64,000 nt of DNA, from positions 62,001 to 126,000 of the forward strand of contig NZ_SJCY01000006.1 of the NCBI RefSeq assembly GCF_004354365.1, written 5' to 3'. Of the stretch, positions 36,816 through 44,850 are shown one piece after another (position 1 is the first letter of the stretch; each line of letters begins with the position of its first letter). The notes below the pieces were generated by a model, which saw only the letters and a program-made list of their open reading frames with translations, did not search any database and was not told where the DNA came from. This DNA comes from Pedobacter changchengzhani (GTDB lineage: Bacteria > Bacteroidota > Bacteroidia > Sphingobacteriales > Sphingobacteriaceae). Made by a program: the position numbers and the translations under genes.

Positions 36816-39200
36816 TCAAAACTCATCACTCTTTTTCTTCTTGTCTAGCACCGTAAAAACCTGCACCAATCTTTCGCCGTTTTCATCAACCAAAGTAAGC
36901 GTATGCTTTCCTGGTGGCGGACTAACAGCCAGCTGATGGTAATTAATTGTTGTGGCGATAAACTCACCGTCAATGTGCCAAAATATTTTAGATCGTGGAT
37001 TTCGATGTGCTACATTTAATACAATTTTCCCTCGTGTACCATCCAACTCCAAAGGGATATAAACCACCGCGTCATTTTTTGGATAAATAAGCTCCATAAT
37101 ATTTGTTGAGCCATTTGCATCGCATCCCGCCATAAAAGGAGGCAAATCTTTATAGTCGCTATTTTTTATTTTGTAGTAATATTCCATCGCCGGTGGCAAT
37201 ATAAACCAGTTTTTATGTTGCATATTCGAAACACTTTCACACTGATCGGTTACACGATATTTCCCTGTTCTATCTAAATGGATGAGCTTGTGGAAAGGAC
37301 AAACCACAGTTTTCTCACCTCCAAATGGAACAAGTTCTTCTGTTACATCGGTACAATAATCGCCAGCTTTATAACCACTTTGCTTGCAAACTTTAATCTT
37401 TTTGAGCTTGCTTTTTGGTGTTTCAAACCATTTTCCGTTCGGCAAAAGCCTAAAAATATCAAATAGGACAGGAGCAGCGGCTTCAATGCCCACCAAGCCC
37501 GGTCTGCCTTCTCCATCGGCGTTGCCAACCCAAACACAAACTACATAATTTGGCGTTAAGCCAACCGCCCAAGCATCTCTAAAGCCAAAGCTTGTTCCTG
37601 TTTTCCAAGCCACACGTTGCGATGATGAAAATTGTTCCCACAAGCCTTCATCTCCAGGGCGCATTACTTCTTCCATGGCGTTAAACGTGGCCCAAATAGA
37701 ACCGTGATCGATGTATGAATTAAGTTGCTCGTCTTTTTCTGGTTTCTGTTTAGGTTTAATGTAATTTGCTTGGTCGTAATCATGCGCATTATAAAGGCCT
37801 TTATAGGTATTAAAGTGATCGAGCGTTCGCACCATACCCATATAGGTATTTGCCAAATCCCACATAGTCACCTCACTGCCACCTAAAATTAACGATAATC
37901 CATAATGATCGGCGGGTTGATTTAGCGTACCAATACCCATTTTTTTAAGTTTATCGTAAAACCTTTGGTATTTGTATTGTTGCAACATTTTTACTGCCGG
38001 AACATTTAACGAGCGACTTAAAGCCTTATCGGCAGCAATGGCGCCATCGTAACCTAAATCGTAGTTTTGGGGCGCATAACCCGAAATTTGCGTGGGCACA
38101 TCAGGCACTAAAGTATGCGGTAAGAGGAAACCATCGGTTAACATACTGGCGTAAAGAAAAGGTTTTAATGTACTTCCCGGACTTCGGGGTGCTTTTATCA
38201 TATCTACATGACTCTCTAAAGCAGCGTTTTCGGGTTGATAGATGTTGCCTACGTAACTCACCACTTCGCCAGTTCGGGCATCTAAAACCAAGGCAGCAAT
38301 ATTGTTAATATCGTTCGCTCGGTAACGGTTGTTGTAGCGGGTTAAAATAGAATTAACTTTTAACTGAATATCTTGGTTTAACGTAGTGGTAATGCGTGTA
38401 GAATTTACTTTTAGAGCCAACCTTTCTACTTTAAAACGATTTAATAAATGTGGAGCATCTTGAGGCAGTGCAATAGGCTTACCAGGAATGGGCTCGAGTT
38501 TGGAAAGGTTTGCCGTAGTTTGATCGATGTATTTAAGTTGTACTAATTTATCCAGTAAATCATTTCTCTTTTTAATTAAACGAACTGCATTTTTACCAGG
38601 ATGAACCAACGAAGGACTATTTGGAAGCACGGCCAAGGTTGCCATTTCTCCCCACGAAAGTGTTTTGGCATTACGCCCGTAATAACGCCAACTTGCAGCC
38701 TCTAGGCCGACAACATTACTTCCAAAAGGTGCATTTGCAGCGTAAAGTCCAATTATTTCTTCTTTCGAGTATCTAATTTCAAGTCTGAAAGCCAATATTA
38801 TTTCTAAAAATTTCTGCCAAACGGTTCGGTTCTTTTGTCGAGATAGGCGAATGATTTGCATGGTAAGTGTACTGCCACCGCTAACAATCCCTTTGGCTTT
38901 AAAATTTTGTTTCATTGCCCGGCTCATCGCAATAAAATCGACTCCGAAATGGCTGTAAAAGCGTTTATCCTCAAAGGCAATGATACAGTCTTTAAACTTC
39001 ACAGGTACAGAGTCGGCTAAAGGAAAACGCCATTGTCCATCGCTTGCGATTGATGCACTTAACAAATTGCCGTTACTGGCTTCAATTACGTAAGAAGTAG
39101 GCGATTTAAAAAGTTTGGTGGGCAAGCAGAAAAGAAAAAGCATCAATAGCACCAAGCAAATTGCATCAGAAATAAATATCGCTTTATTGTGTTTGAACAT
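36816..39200 (-). CDS. pbpC: penicillin-binding protein 1C
   Basis: A 794-residue class A PBP of the PBP1C type, making peptidoglycan at the periplasmic face. After an N-terminal membrane anchor (about 9-27) comes the glycosyltransferase domain with the catalytic EDKRFYSHFGVD at 77-88. The transpeptidase domain has SPGSTLKP (catalytic Ser, about 340), SRSLN and the KTGTSFGFRDAW box (about 530). The C-terminal BiPBP_C domain (about 700-785) ends the fold. The usual alpha-2-macroglobulin partner gene is absent nearby. The last codons (SDEF, stop) come from a repeat tract, so the native C-terminus was probably altered. Confidence 0.93.
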   Translation of the reverse strand: MFKHNKAIFISDAICLVLLMLFLFCLPTKLFKSPTSYVIEASNGNLLSASIASDGQWRFPLADSVPVKFKDCIIAFEDKRFYSHFGVDFIAMSRAMKQNFKAKGIVSGGSTLTMQIIRLSRQKNRTVWQKFLEIILAFRLEIRYSKEEIIGLYAANAPFGSNVVGLEAASWRYYGRNAKTLSWGEMATLAVLPNSPSLVHPGKNAVRLIKKRNDLLDKLVQLKYIDQTTANLSKLEPIPGKPIALPQDAPHLLNRFKVERLALKVNSTRITTTLNQDIQLKVNSILTRYNNRYRANDINNIAALVLDARTGEVVSYVGNIYQPENAALESHVDMIKAPRSPGSTLKPFLYASMLTDGFLLPHTLVPDVPTQISGYAPQNYDLGYDGAIAADKALSRSLNVPAVKMLQQYKYQRFYDKLKKMGIGTLNQPADHYGLSLILGGSEVTMWDLANTYMGMVRTLDHFNTYKGLYNAHDYDQANYIKPKQKPEKDEQLNSYIDHGSIWATFNAMEEVMRPGDEGLWEQFSSSQRVAWKTGTSFGFRDAWAVGLTPNYVVCVWVGNADGEGRPGLVGIEAAAPVLFDIFRLLPNGKWFETPKSKLKKIKVCKQSGYKAGDYCTDVTEELVPFGGEKTVVCPFHKLIHLDRTGKYRVTDQCESVSNMQHKNWFILPPAMEYYYKIKNSDYKDLPPFMAGCDANGSTNIMELIYPKNDAVVYIPLELDGTRGKIVLNVAHRNPRSKIFWHIDGEFIATTINYHQLAVSPPPGKHTLTLVDENGERLVQVFTVLDKKKKSDEF

Positions 39201-39403
39201 TTTTGCTTTTTAGGGGTAACATTTTTATTAAACGATTGATATAAAGTTAAATCATATCAATCATGGAAAAAATAACTACTTTTTTAAAATTCTCAATTGG
39301 TTTTATCCGCTTTATAATGGTAAACGTTTGGCCAAGGTTGTAAATTTTGGTATTATCCAAATATAGCCAAAGCAAAGTTTATTAAATAGAAATAATAGCC
39401 AAC

Positions 39404-39437
39404 AAAAAGCGCCAAGAAAAAATTCTTAGCGCTTTTT
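39404..39437 (-). terminator. intrinsic terminator of the TPR lipoprotein gene
   Basis: AAAAAGCGCCAAGAA (39404-39418) pairs with TTCTTAGCGCTTTTT (39423-39437), a 15-bp stem with one mismatch and an AAAA loop. U-rich on either strand. It lies 38 bp beyond the stop at 39475. Confidence 0.8.
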
Positions 39438-39448
39438 AAAACTTAATC

Positions 39449-39477
39449 AAAGTCTCCTTCAGGGGATTTAGGGGTTA
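39449..39477. repeat. dispersed CCCCT/AGGGG repeat, copy 2, at the TPR gene stop
   Basis: A variant copy (AGTCTCCTTCAGGGGATTTA then GGGGTTA) of the element at 7273-7302. The terminal TTA is the stop codon of the minus-strand TPR lipoprotein gene. Confidence 0.7.
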
Positions 39478-40107
39478 GTCTCCGTCATATTTTCCTTTGT
39501 AGGCATTATAATCTGCCATTCTATTCTGCTCTTTATAAAGTGCTATTAATTTGTTGTAAGAATTAATTGCTCCAGATCTGTAATTATCAACAGCTTCCCG
39601 CCACTGTTTTTCTGCATTTTTCAAATCACCTTTAGCATAATAACTGCATCCTAAAATATGTTTTGTAGCCACATCGCTAGAATCTTTTAATAAATATTTT
39701 ATGGCGTTATCATAATCGTTAATTTTGTAATATGCGCTCCCCAAGCTGTAAACAATTTCTTTGTTGCCTTTATCCGCAAGAGGTTTGCTGTATTTAATTA
39801 CATCAGCGTAATTTCCATCCCTCAAACTTCCACTCGCCAAATACTCAGTCGCCTTAACGTTTCCTTTTTGAAAGCTTTTTATATACCATTCTTTCGCTTT
39901 GTCTGGTTGGTGTTCATTATCGTATAATAACGCCAACTTATTCATTGCGGTTTCGCTTCCTTCGGCAATAGCCTTTTCATAATAAGTAACTGCTTCGTCG
40001 TTTTTACCATCTTTATATAGTTGGTCGGCTCTATCTTCACTAGAAGAATTGCAACTAACAAAAAATACAGTTATTAAGCCTAATGCAATATTTTTAAAAT
40101 ATTTCAT
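39475..40107 (-). CDS. TPR/Sel1-like repeat lipoprotein
   Basis: A 210-residue lipoprotein with lipobox FVSC (Cys19). The mature part has about five helical repeats such as DEAVTYYEKAIAEGSETAMNKLALLYD and PDKAKEWYIKSFQKGNVKATEYLA, a mixture of TPR and Sel1 patterns. It probably acts as a protein-interaction scaffold at a membrane. Partners are unknown. The stop codon is formed by a dispersed repeat. Confidence 0.78.
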   Translation of the reverse strand: MKYFKNIALGLITVFFVSCNSSSEDRADQLYKDGKNDEAVTYYEKAIAEGSETAMNKLALLYDNEHQPDKAKEWYIKSFQKGNVKATEYLASGSLRDGNYADVIKYSKPLADKGNKEIVYSLGSAYYKINDYDNAIKYLLKDSSDVATKHILGCSYYAKGDLKNAEKQWREAVDNYRSGAINSYNKLIALYKEQNRMADYNAYKGKYDGD

Positions 40108-40155
40108 AGTGGTTGTTTTTAAAATGAAATTCTCGACGCTGTATAAAACTTACTC

Positions 40156-40185
40156 AAAAGTCCCCTTTAGGGGATTTAGGAGTTA
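40156..40185. repeat. dispersed CCCCT/AGGGG repeat, copy 3, at the speA stop
   Basis: AAAGTCCCCTTTAGGGGATT followed by TAGGAGTTA. It is nearly identical to copy 1. The terminal TTA (40183-40185) is the speA stop codon. Confidence 0.75.
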
Positions 40186-41571
40186 ATAACCCAGTATTTT
40201 CAAAACCTGCTTGCTATTCTGTTCCTCACCAAAAACCTCGAAATTGAAACTTTCATCGCGATTTCTACGGATTAAAACATGCTTCGGACTCGGCAATAAA
40301 CAATGGTGAATACCGCCGTAACCGCTTAAAACTTCTTGGTAAGCACCGGTGTGGAAGAATCCTAAATACTGCACCTTTCTTGTTTTAGGCATAAAAACAC
40401 TGTTCATGTGCGCTTCCTGATTGTAATAATCCTGTCCATCACAGGTTATTCCACCTAAGTTTACACGCTCATATTCAGCATCCCAGTTGTTAATCGGTAG
40501 CAAAATATATTTTTGGTTTAGCGCCCAAACATCAGGTAAATTGGTGATAAAAGAACCATCCAACATTAACCATTTCTCACGGTCGTTTTGCTGCTTACGG
40601 CCTAAAACTTTATATAAAATTCCCGAAGCCTCAGCCACAGTATATTTTCCAAATTCGGTAATAATATCTGGCTCCATTACTTCGTGGATGGCACATATTT
40701 CTTTAATCCGTTTAACAATTTCGTTTACCATGTACTCGTAATCGAAATCGAAAACCAATGAATCTTTAAATGGCATACCGCCACCAATATCCAAGGTATC
40801 TAAATCAGGATTAATTTTTTTGAATTTGCAATAAAGCGTTACATATTTCTCCAATTCATTCCAATAATATGGCGAATCGGTAATACCGGAGTTAATAAAA
40901 AAGTGCAATAACTTTACACGAAAATTTGGGTTTGAAACGATTTTACTGTTGTAAAAATCAATAATATCTTCCATACGAACGCCTAAACGCGAAGTATAAA
41001 ATTGCGAATCTGGCTGTTCTTCGGCTGCAATGCGGATGCCTAAATTACACGGCGTATCCATCTCAACCTCATCATCAAAAAGGTTAAATTCTTCCTTATT
41101 ATCTAAAACCGGGATGATGTTTTTGTAGCCATCGTGCAACATATCAATAATATATTGCTTGTATTGATAGGTTTTAAAACCATTACAAATGATGGTTGTA
41201 TCCTTAGTTAAATGCCCTTTTTTCTCTAAAGCATCTACCATTGGCATATCAAAAGCCGAAGACGTTTCTAAGTGAATGTTGTTCTTCAGTGCTTCCTCTA
41301 CAATATGTTTAAAGTGCGAGCTTTTTGTGCAATAACAATATTTGTAATCGCCACGGTAATTGTTTTTTAAAATGGCAGTTTGAAAAAGAATCTTCGCTTG
41401 CTGAATTTTCTTACTCACCATTGGTAAGTACGTGAAACGTAGGGGAGTACCATAAGTTTCGATCATTTCCATCAGGTTTAAATCCTGAAAATATAATTCA
41501 TCATCTATAACATCAAAGCCCTCCTGTGGAAAGCCAACGCTTAGATCGAGAAATTCTGAATAACTCTGCAT
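40183..41571 (-). CDS. speA: arginine decarboxylase (short Bacteroidota form)
   Basis: A 462-residue PLP-dependent fold-III decarboxylase making agmatine from arginine for polyamine synthesis. The PLP lysine lies in YCYCTKSSHFKH (about residue 83). The barrel motifs HLETSSAFDMP, LDIGGGMPF and TEFGKYTVAEASG, and the late YQEVLSGYGGIHHC, agree with the SpeA-like group of Bacteroidota rather than the roughly 630-residue E. coli SpeA. Ornithine or diaminopimelate decarboxylase is less likely. It stands alone, but arginine deiminase and CtlX genes follow 3-6 kb away. Confidence 0.88.
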   Translation of the reverse strand: MQSYSEFLDLSVGFPQEGFDVIDDELYFQDLNLMEMIETYGTPLRFTYLPMVSKKIQQAKILFQTAILKNNYRGDYKYCYCTKSSHFKHIVEEALKNNIHLETSSAFDMPMVDALEKKGHLTKDTTIICNGFKTYQYKQYIIDMLHDGYKNIIPVLDNKEEFNLFDDEVEMDTPCNLGIRIAAEEQPDSQFYTSRLGVRMEDIIDFYNSKIVSNPNFRVKLLHFFINSGITDSPYYWNELEKYVTLYCKFKKINPDLDTLDIGGGMPFKDSLVFDFDYEYMVNEIVKRIKEICAIHEVMEPDIITEFGKYTVAEASGILYKVLGRKQQNDREKWLMLDGSFITNLPDVWALNQKYILLPINNWDAEYERVNLGGITCDGQDYYNQEAHMNSVFMPKTRKVQYLGFFHTGAYQEVLSGYGGIHHCLLPSPKHVLIRRNRDESFNFEVFGEEQNSKQVLKILGY

Positions 41572-41750
41572 TTACTTATTAAATAATTTTTTTTTGCAAA
41601 AATGTAATTTTAAATCGAGAATTAATCGTTATTAACAATATTTTTAATGTGCAGATGCGTATTTATTGCTTGTAAACAATAAAAATTGTTACCTCAAGTC
41701 AGCACCAATGATTTTTTTTGGAAAACCAAGGTTTGGTGCACTGAACTCCG

Positions 41751-41826
41751 TGCAGTCCCGCTATACATTCCAAGCCGATGAAAAATCGGGCTTTCCATTG
41801 CTATCGGGTTTAGGTGGCAGGGCCTG
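41751..41826. repeat. GATGAAAAATCGGG-type dispersed element
   Basis: GCCGAT-GAAAA-ATCGGGC (41773-41791) repeats the core of the hairpin at 33673-33691. It is followed by TTTCCATTGCTATCGGGTTT. This is a second copy of the REP/MITE-like element in the window. Confidence 0.5.
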
Positions 41827-41830
41827 ATTT

Positions 41831-42196
41831 TCAATTATCGGTTTGGCGTAAATTAACATTTGTAGATTTTTCTTTAATACCTGTTTCTGACAGAATTTCG
41901 AATTTGTAGGTTTGTCCATCGGCTTTAACATTTATAGATTTACCACTTATTTTATAGTTTCCTCTATAAACTATATCCCCACCTGGTAGTATATCGGTGA
42001 CATTTCCAGGGTTTAGTGTTAACTGATATGGATTATCTTAAAATGAAGCTGATGTTCTCTTCCAATCGCCTTCCGAAAATTTCTTTACAGAATCGATTTT
42101 AAGTTGATCTTTTTTGCACGAACTGAAAGATAATGTAATTAGAATAATTACAATCGACGTGATTACTTTTTTGAGTGAAGTAAATTTTGAGTTCAT
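41831..42196 (-). pseudogene. lipoprotein gene interrupted by an in-frame stop
   Basis: A 122-codon frame on the minus strand starts at ATG 42196 and ends with TGA at 41831-41833, but codon 53 is TAA (42038-42040). The first part has a signal and lipobox (IILITLSFSSC, Cys about 25). After the stop the same frame continues with DNPYQLTLNPGNVTDILPGG and a beta-rich domain ending NVNLRQTDN, resembling small Bacteroidota lipocalin-like/lipoprotein folds. A single base change would restore a 121-residue protein. It is either a recent pseudogene or a sequencing error. Confidence 0.6.
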
Positions 42197-42413
42197 ATTT
42201 AATTGGTTTGTACTTAGTAAAACGAGAATCTGATATGAAATGCTACAATTATCATCATTTGTTCTTTCGTCATTAAGAGTTCTGCGAATATTCCAACTAA
42301 ATGGTTGTTGAGAAAAGATTTTTTTAGAGATTCAAATGCCTCTCTAATTCATCATCTAAACAAACGGTTATCATTTGATATTCCACTTTAACAAAATCCG
42401 ACAAATTTAATTA

Positions 42414-42737
42414 TTATAAGCCTTTTAGCCAGATACCTAACTCTTTGTCGCTAATGTTTGCTTGGTCAGCTTTATCATAAATACAAAGGAGGTAGATTTT
42501 CGTATCAGTCACTTGTAAGTGCGTAATTACCCTAGCACCACCACTTTTGCCTTTTCGTTTCGAAGAGATGGCTAAACGTATTTTGTAGCAGTTGTTGCCA
42601 ATGTTTGTACCCTGTGTAGGATTTTCTTTTAGCGAGTTAATGAGTGTTGCAAACTCTTCCTTTAGAGACGGAAATTTTTTGGCTAATCGTTTTAATTGTT
42701 TACTAAAATAAGCTGTAACTTCAATATTATAACTCAT
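42414..42737 (-). CDS. RelE/ParE-family toxin
   Basis: A 107-residue protein of the RelE/ParE fold: VTAYFSKQLKRLAKKFPSLKEEFATLINSLKENPTQGTNIGNNCYKIRLAI, then a beta sheet GGARVITHLQVTDTKIYLLCIYDKADQANISDKEL. RelE members cut mRNA on the ribosome; ParE members target gyrase; the sequence does not decide. The start overlaps the antitoxin stop by 11 bp on the same strand, the standard toxin-after-antitoxin order. Confidence 0.82.
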   Translation of the reverse strand: MSYNIEVTAYFSKQLKRLAKKFPSLKEEFATLINSLKENPTQGTNIGNNCYKIRLAISSKRKGKSGGARVITHLQVTDTKIYLLCIYDKADQANISDKELGIWLKGL

Positions 42738-42933
42738 TCAATAGTTCTTCAGCAGTTTTTAGTTTGATTTTCCCTAGTTTAGCTAATACAACCTCTTCTG
42801 CAGAAGCTTGTAATTCTTTAAATAATTCTGCCTTTGCAGTACTTATCGGTTCGGTTTTTACAAAGGATAAACTTTGAAGTAGTTCCATCACAAATTCTAC
42901 TTTATTATCCTTTATATCCAAAATCACTTTCAT
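42727..42933 (-). CDS. antitoxin of the RelE-type pair
   Basis: A 68-residue acidic protein starting MKVILDIKDNKVEFVMELLQ, with a helical C-terminal part (ELFKELQASAEEVVLAKLGKIKLKTAEELLNEL). This resembles small Bacteroidota antitoxins that wrap RelE-like toxins. It overlaps the toxin gene by 11 bp and precedes it in the transcript, so it should neutralise the toxin and probably autoregulate the promoter. No DNA-binding motif is certain. Confidence 0.75.
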   Translation of the reverse strand: MKVILDIKDNKVEFVMELLQSLSFVKTEPISTAKAELFKELQASAEEVVLAKLGKIKLKTAEELLNEL

Positions 42934-43227
42934 AATGTCATTATTTAATTGCGTGCGTTATTGTTGCGGCTGTATTTATAATTTCTATATCTATTACAGT
43001 AGAAAGATACTTAATTTTTTAAGTATACGAGTTATCTATTGCAGCCGAATAATTAATAGTAATACAAATTTAAGTAATATAGTTTATCAAAAGAAATATG
43101 AGCTAATCTAAATCTCTGTTGGTCAGTGAATGCTTCCTTTGCTTATCGACCTAAAGATTTAGAATTTTATGATCAACTTTCTGGATTCAATACTCTCAAT
43201 GACGATAAATTGGTACGGTGCGTAGAT

Positions 43228-43806
43228 CTACCCTTTCCTTAAATACTTAGTCAAAATCACGATTGTTTGTCCTTCTACTTTACCTTCAATTTGTTCGGTA
43301 TTATCATGTACCAAACGAATGCTTTTTACCACTGTACCTAATTTAGCACTCAAAGTAGAGCCTTTAACATCTAAAGTCTTAATTAAAACAACGGTATCGC
43401 CTTCATATAAACGGGTTCCGTTGCTATCTTGGTGAAATTCTACTGTTGCATCTTGCTCATGATCGCCAGTTTTTTTGGCTAATTCTAAAGTATCATCGTC
43501 TAAATACAAAATATCCAAAGCATCGCTTGCCCAGCCTTCGTTACGCAATCTGCTCAACATTCTCCAAGCTACAATTTGCACCGGCGTAAATTCAGACCAC
43601 ATGGTATCGGTTAAAACCTTCCAATGTTCGGGATCAATTTGTTCGCTTTTCTCAATCTGATCTAAACAGGTTTTACAAACTAAAATATTGTTATCGGCAT
43701 TTGCATTACTTGTCGGTGGCACTTCGTAAACCGATAAATTTTTATCAGAGGTGCATAATTCGCATGTATTGCCCGATCTAGTTTCTAGTTGTTGCTGTAA
43801 AGACAT
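43228..43806 (-). CDS. PhnA-domain protein (YjdM-like)
   Basis: A 192-residue protein. An N-terminal zinc-ribbon-like part has two CxxC pairs (CELC near 14-17 and CKTC near 44-47). The C-terminal part is the PhnA/YjdM domain DSNGTRLYEGDTVVLIKTLDVKGSTLSAKLGTVVKSIRL. Despite the old name the family is not a phosphonoacetate hydrolase and its function is unresolved. It is a single-gene unit with repeats on its upstream side. Confidence 0.85.
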   Translation of the reverse strand: MSLQQQLETRSGNTCELCTSDKNLSVYEVPPTSNANADNNILVCKTCLDQIEKSEQIDPEHWKVLTDTMWSEFTPVQIVAWRMLSRLRNEGWASDALDILYLDDDTLELAKKTGDHEQDATVEFHQDSNGTRLYEGDTVVLIKTLDVKGSTLSAKLGTVVKSIRLVHDNTEQIEGKVEGQTIVILTKYLRKG

Positions 43807-43970
43807 AGTGTTGGTTTTCGGCGAAAATACGAAATTTAAAGGATTATCGGTCTATTTTACCACAGAGAACACGGAGGTTTGCACGGAGAAGTAGGTGGAT
43901 TTCGGCTTTTATTCGCCTTTGGTTGGTGTTATCACCAACCAAAAGGGAACGATGTATAAAAAGCGGGAGA
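43807..43970. other. upstream region of phnA with a CACCAACC hairpin
   Basis: A CACAGAGAACACGGAGG-type dispersed fragment (about 43861-43877) is followed by a strong hairpin at 43914-43945: CCTTTGGTTGGTG and CACCAACCAAAAGG form a 13-bp stem with a TTAT loop and one bulge. No gene is seen. Confidence 0.5.
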
Positions 43971-44505
43971 GATTTCTCCTCGTGAAAAACTCCTTCGAAA
44001 AGACGATCAATGGGGTTAGTCTACGTCTTATCGTGTGAGCATAGCGACGAGATATCTGTTCGTTTTTGTGCACTGCTGGTAAGTTAGCAACTGCTTTTTA
44101 ACTTGGAGATTTCTCCTCGTGAAAAACTCCTTCGAAAAGACGATTAATGGGGGTTAGTCAACGTCTTATCGAGTGAGCATAGCGACGAGATATCTGTTCG
44201 TTTTTGTGCACTGCTTGTAAGTTAGCAACTGCTTTTTAACTTAAGGATTTCTCCTCGTGAAAAACTCCTTCGAAAAGACGATTAATGGGTTAGTCAACGT
44301 CTTATCGAGTGAGCATGGCGACGAGATATCTGTTCGTTTTTGTGCACTGCTGGTAAGTTAGCAACTGCTTTTTATCTTAAGGATTTCTCCTCGTGAAAAA
44401 CTCCTTTGAAAAGACGATTAATGGGTTAGTCAACGTCTTATCGAGTGAGCATGGCGACGAGATATCTGTTCGTTTTTGTGCACTGCCTTTAAGTTTCGAA
44501 CTGTC
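43971..44505. repeat. four-copy ~137-bp tandem repeat
   Basis: Direct repeat units start with GATTTCTCCTCGTGAAAAAC at 43971, 44108, 44246 and 44382 (spacings 137, 138, 136 bp). Each contains CTCCTTCGAAAAGACG, GGTTAGTCAACGTCTTATCG, GAGCATAGCGACGAGATATC and TGTTCGTTTTTGTGCACTGC. Units 3 and 4 share a G in GAGCATGGCG, so they arose most recently. Unit 4 breaks off after GTGCACTGC. AAGACG and CGTCTT inside a unit can pair around a roughly 17-nt loop. No ORF spans the array. Confidence 0.9.
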
Positions 44506-44696
44506 CCATTTAGTGCAAGCAAATAATTGGTAATTCTAGCGCATAGCGTCCCGCTTGTGCTAAATTTAAACAAGTTTTAGTCTTTTTCGGTTGTTGCATA
44601 TTATTATTATAAAAAATCAGATTCGCAATCAAGCAAGACTATATTTTACCAATTTTAATTTAAATACATTGGGCACAAGCGAAAACGCATGCGCCA

Positions 44697-44743
44697 GATG
44701 GATTAAAGTGGTGCATAAATAATTCTGCAATAACTTTCCAATC
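44697..44743 (-). pseudogene. short relic resembling part of ctlX
   Basis: About 46 bp align with ctlX at about 45007-45052 with roughly four-fifths identity, including TAAAGTGGTGCATAAATAAT against TAAAGTGGCGCATATATAAT and a shared ATTCTGCAATA. In ctlX this codes for the AELYAPLYTI-like segment before the active-site loop. It may be the remains of a partial duplication of ctlX; the match is short. Confidence 0.4.
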
Positions 44744-44829
44744 CTCGTTGTTGAGGAAATGTTTTCCTGAACTATTTAACTGAGGATTTTAAATCCTCTA
44801 CTCAAAAATCTGGATTGTAAATCCAGATT
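44742..44829. repeat. cluster of REP-like palindromes behind ctlX
   Basis: Consecutive palindromes: TCCTC-GAGGA (44742-44757), GGAAA-TTTTCC (44755-44767), GAGGATTT-T-AAATCCTC (44782-44798), and AATCTGGATT-GTA-AATCCAGATT (44807-44829, 10-bp stem). GGATT...AATCC-centred hairpins of this type are REP elements in Bacteroidota, often spread by RAYT (TnpA_REP) transposases; none is in this window. They may also terminate ctlX. Confidence 0.6.
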
Positions 44830-44850
44830 AACGGAGCAGTGTAATTATTG

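Noticed and set aside
42197..42413. Minus-strand frame MITVCLDDELERHLNL resembling a ribbon-helix-helix antitoxin
   Set aside because: It stops after 16 codons and the continuation has further stops; too short to claim even as a remnant.
43080..43227. Plus-strand stretch reading YRPKDLEFYDQLSGFNTLNDDK as a gene fragment
   Set aside because: About 30 codons only, no start, no recognisable family.
43971..44505. CRISPR array
   Set aside because: Units are about 137 bp and identical along their whole length; there are no short repeats with unique spacers and no cas genes.
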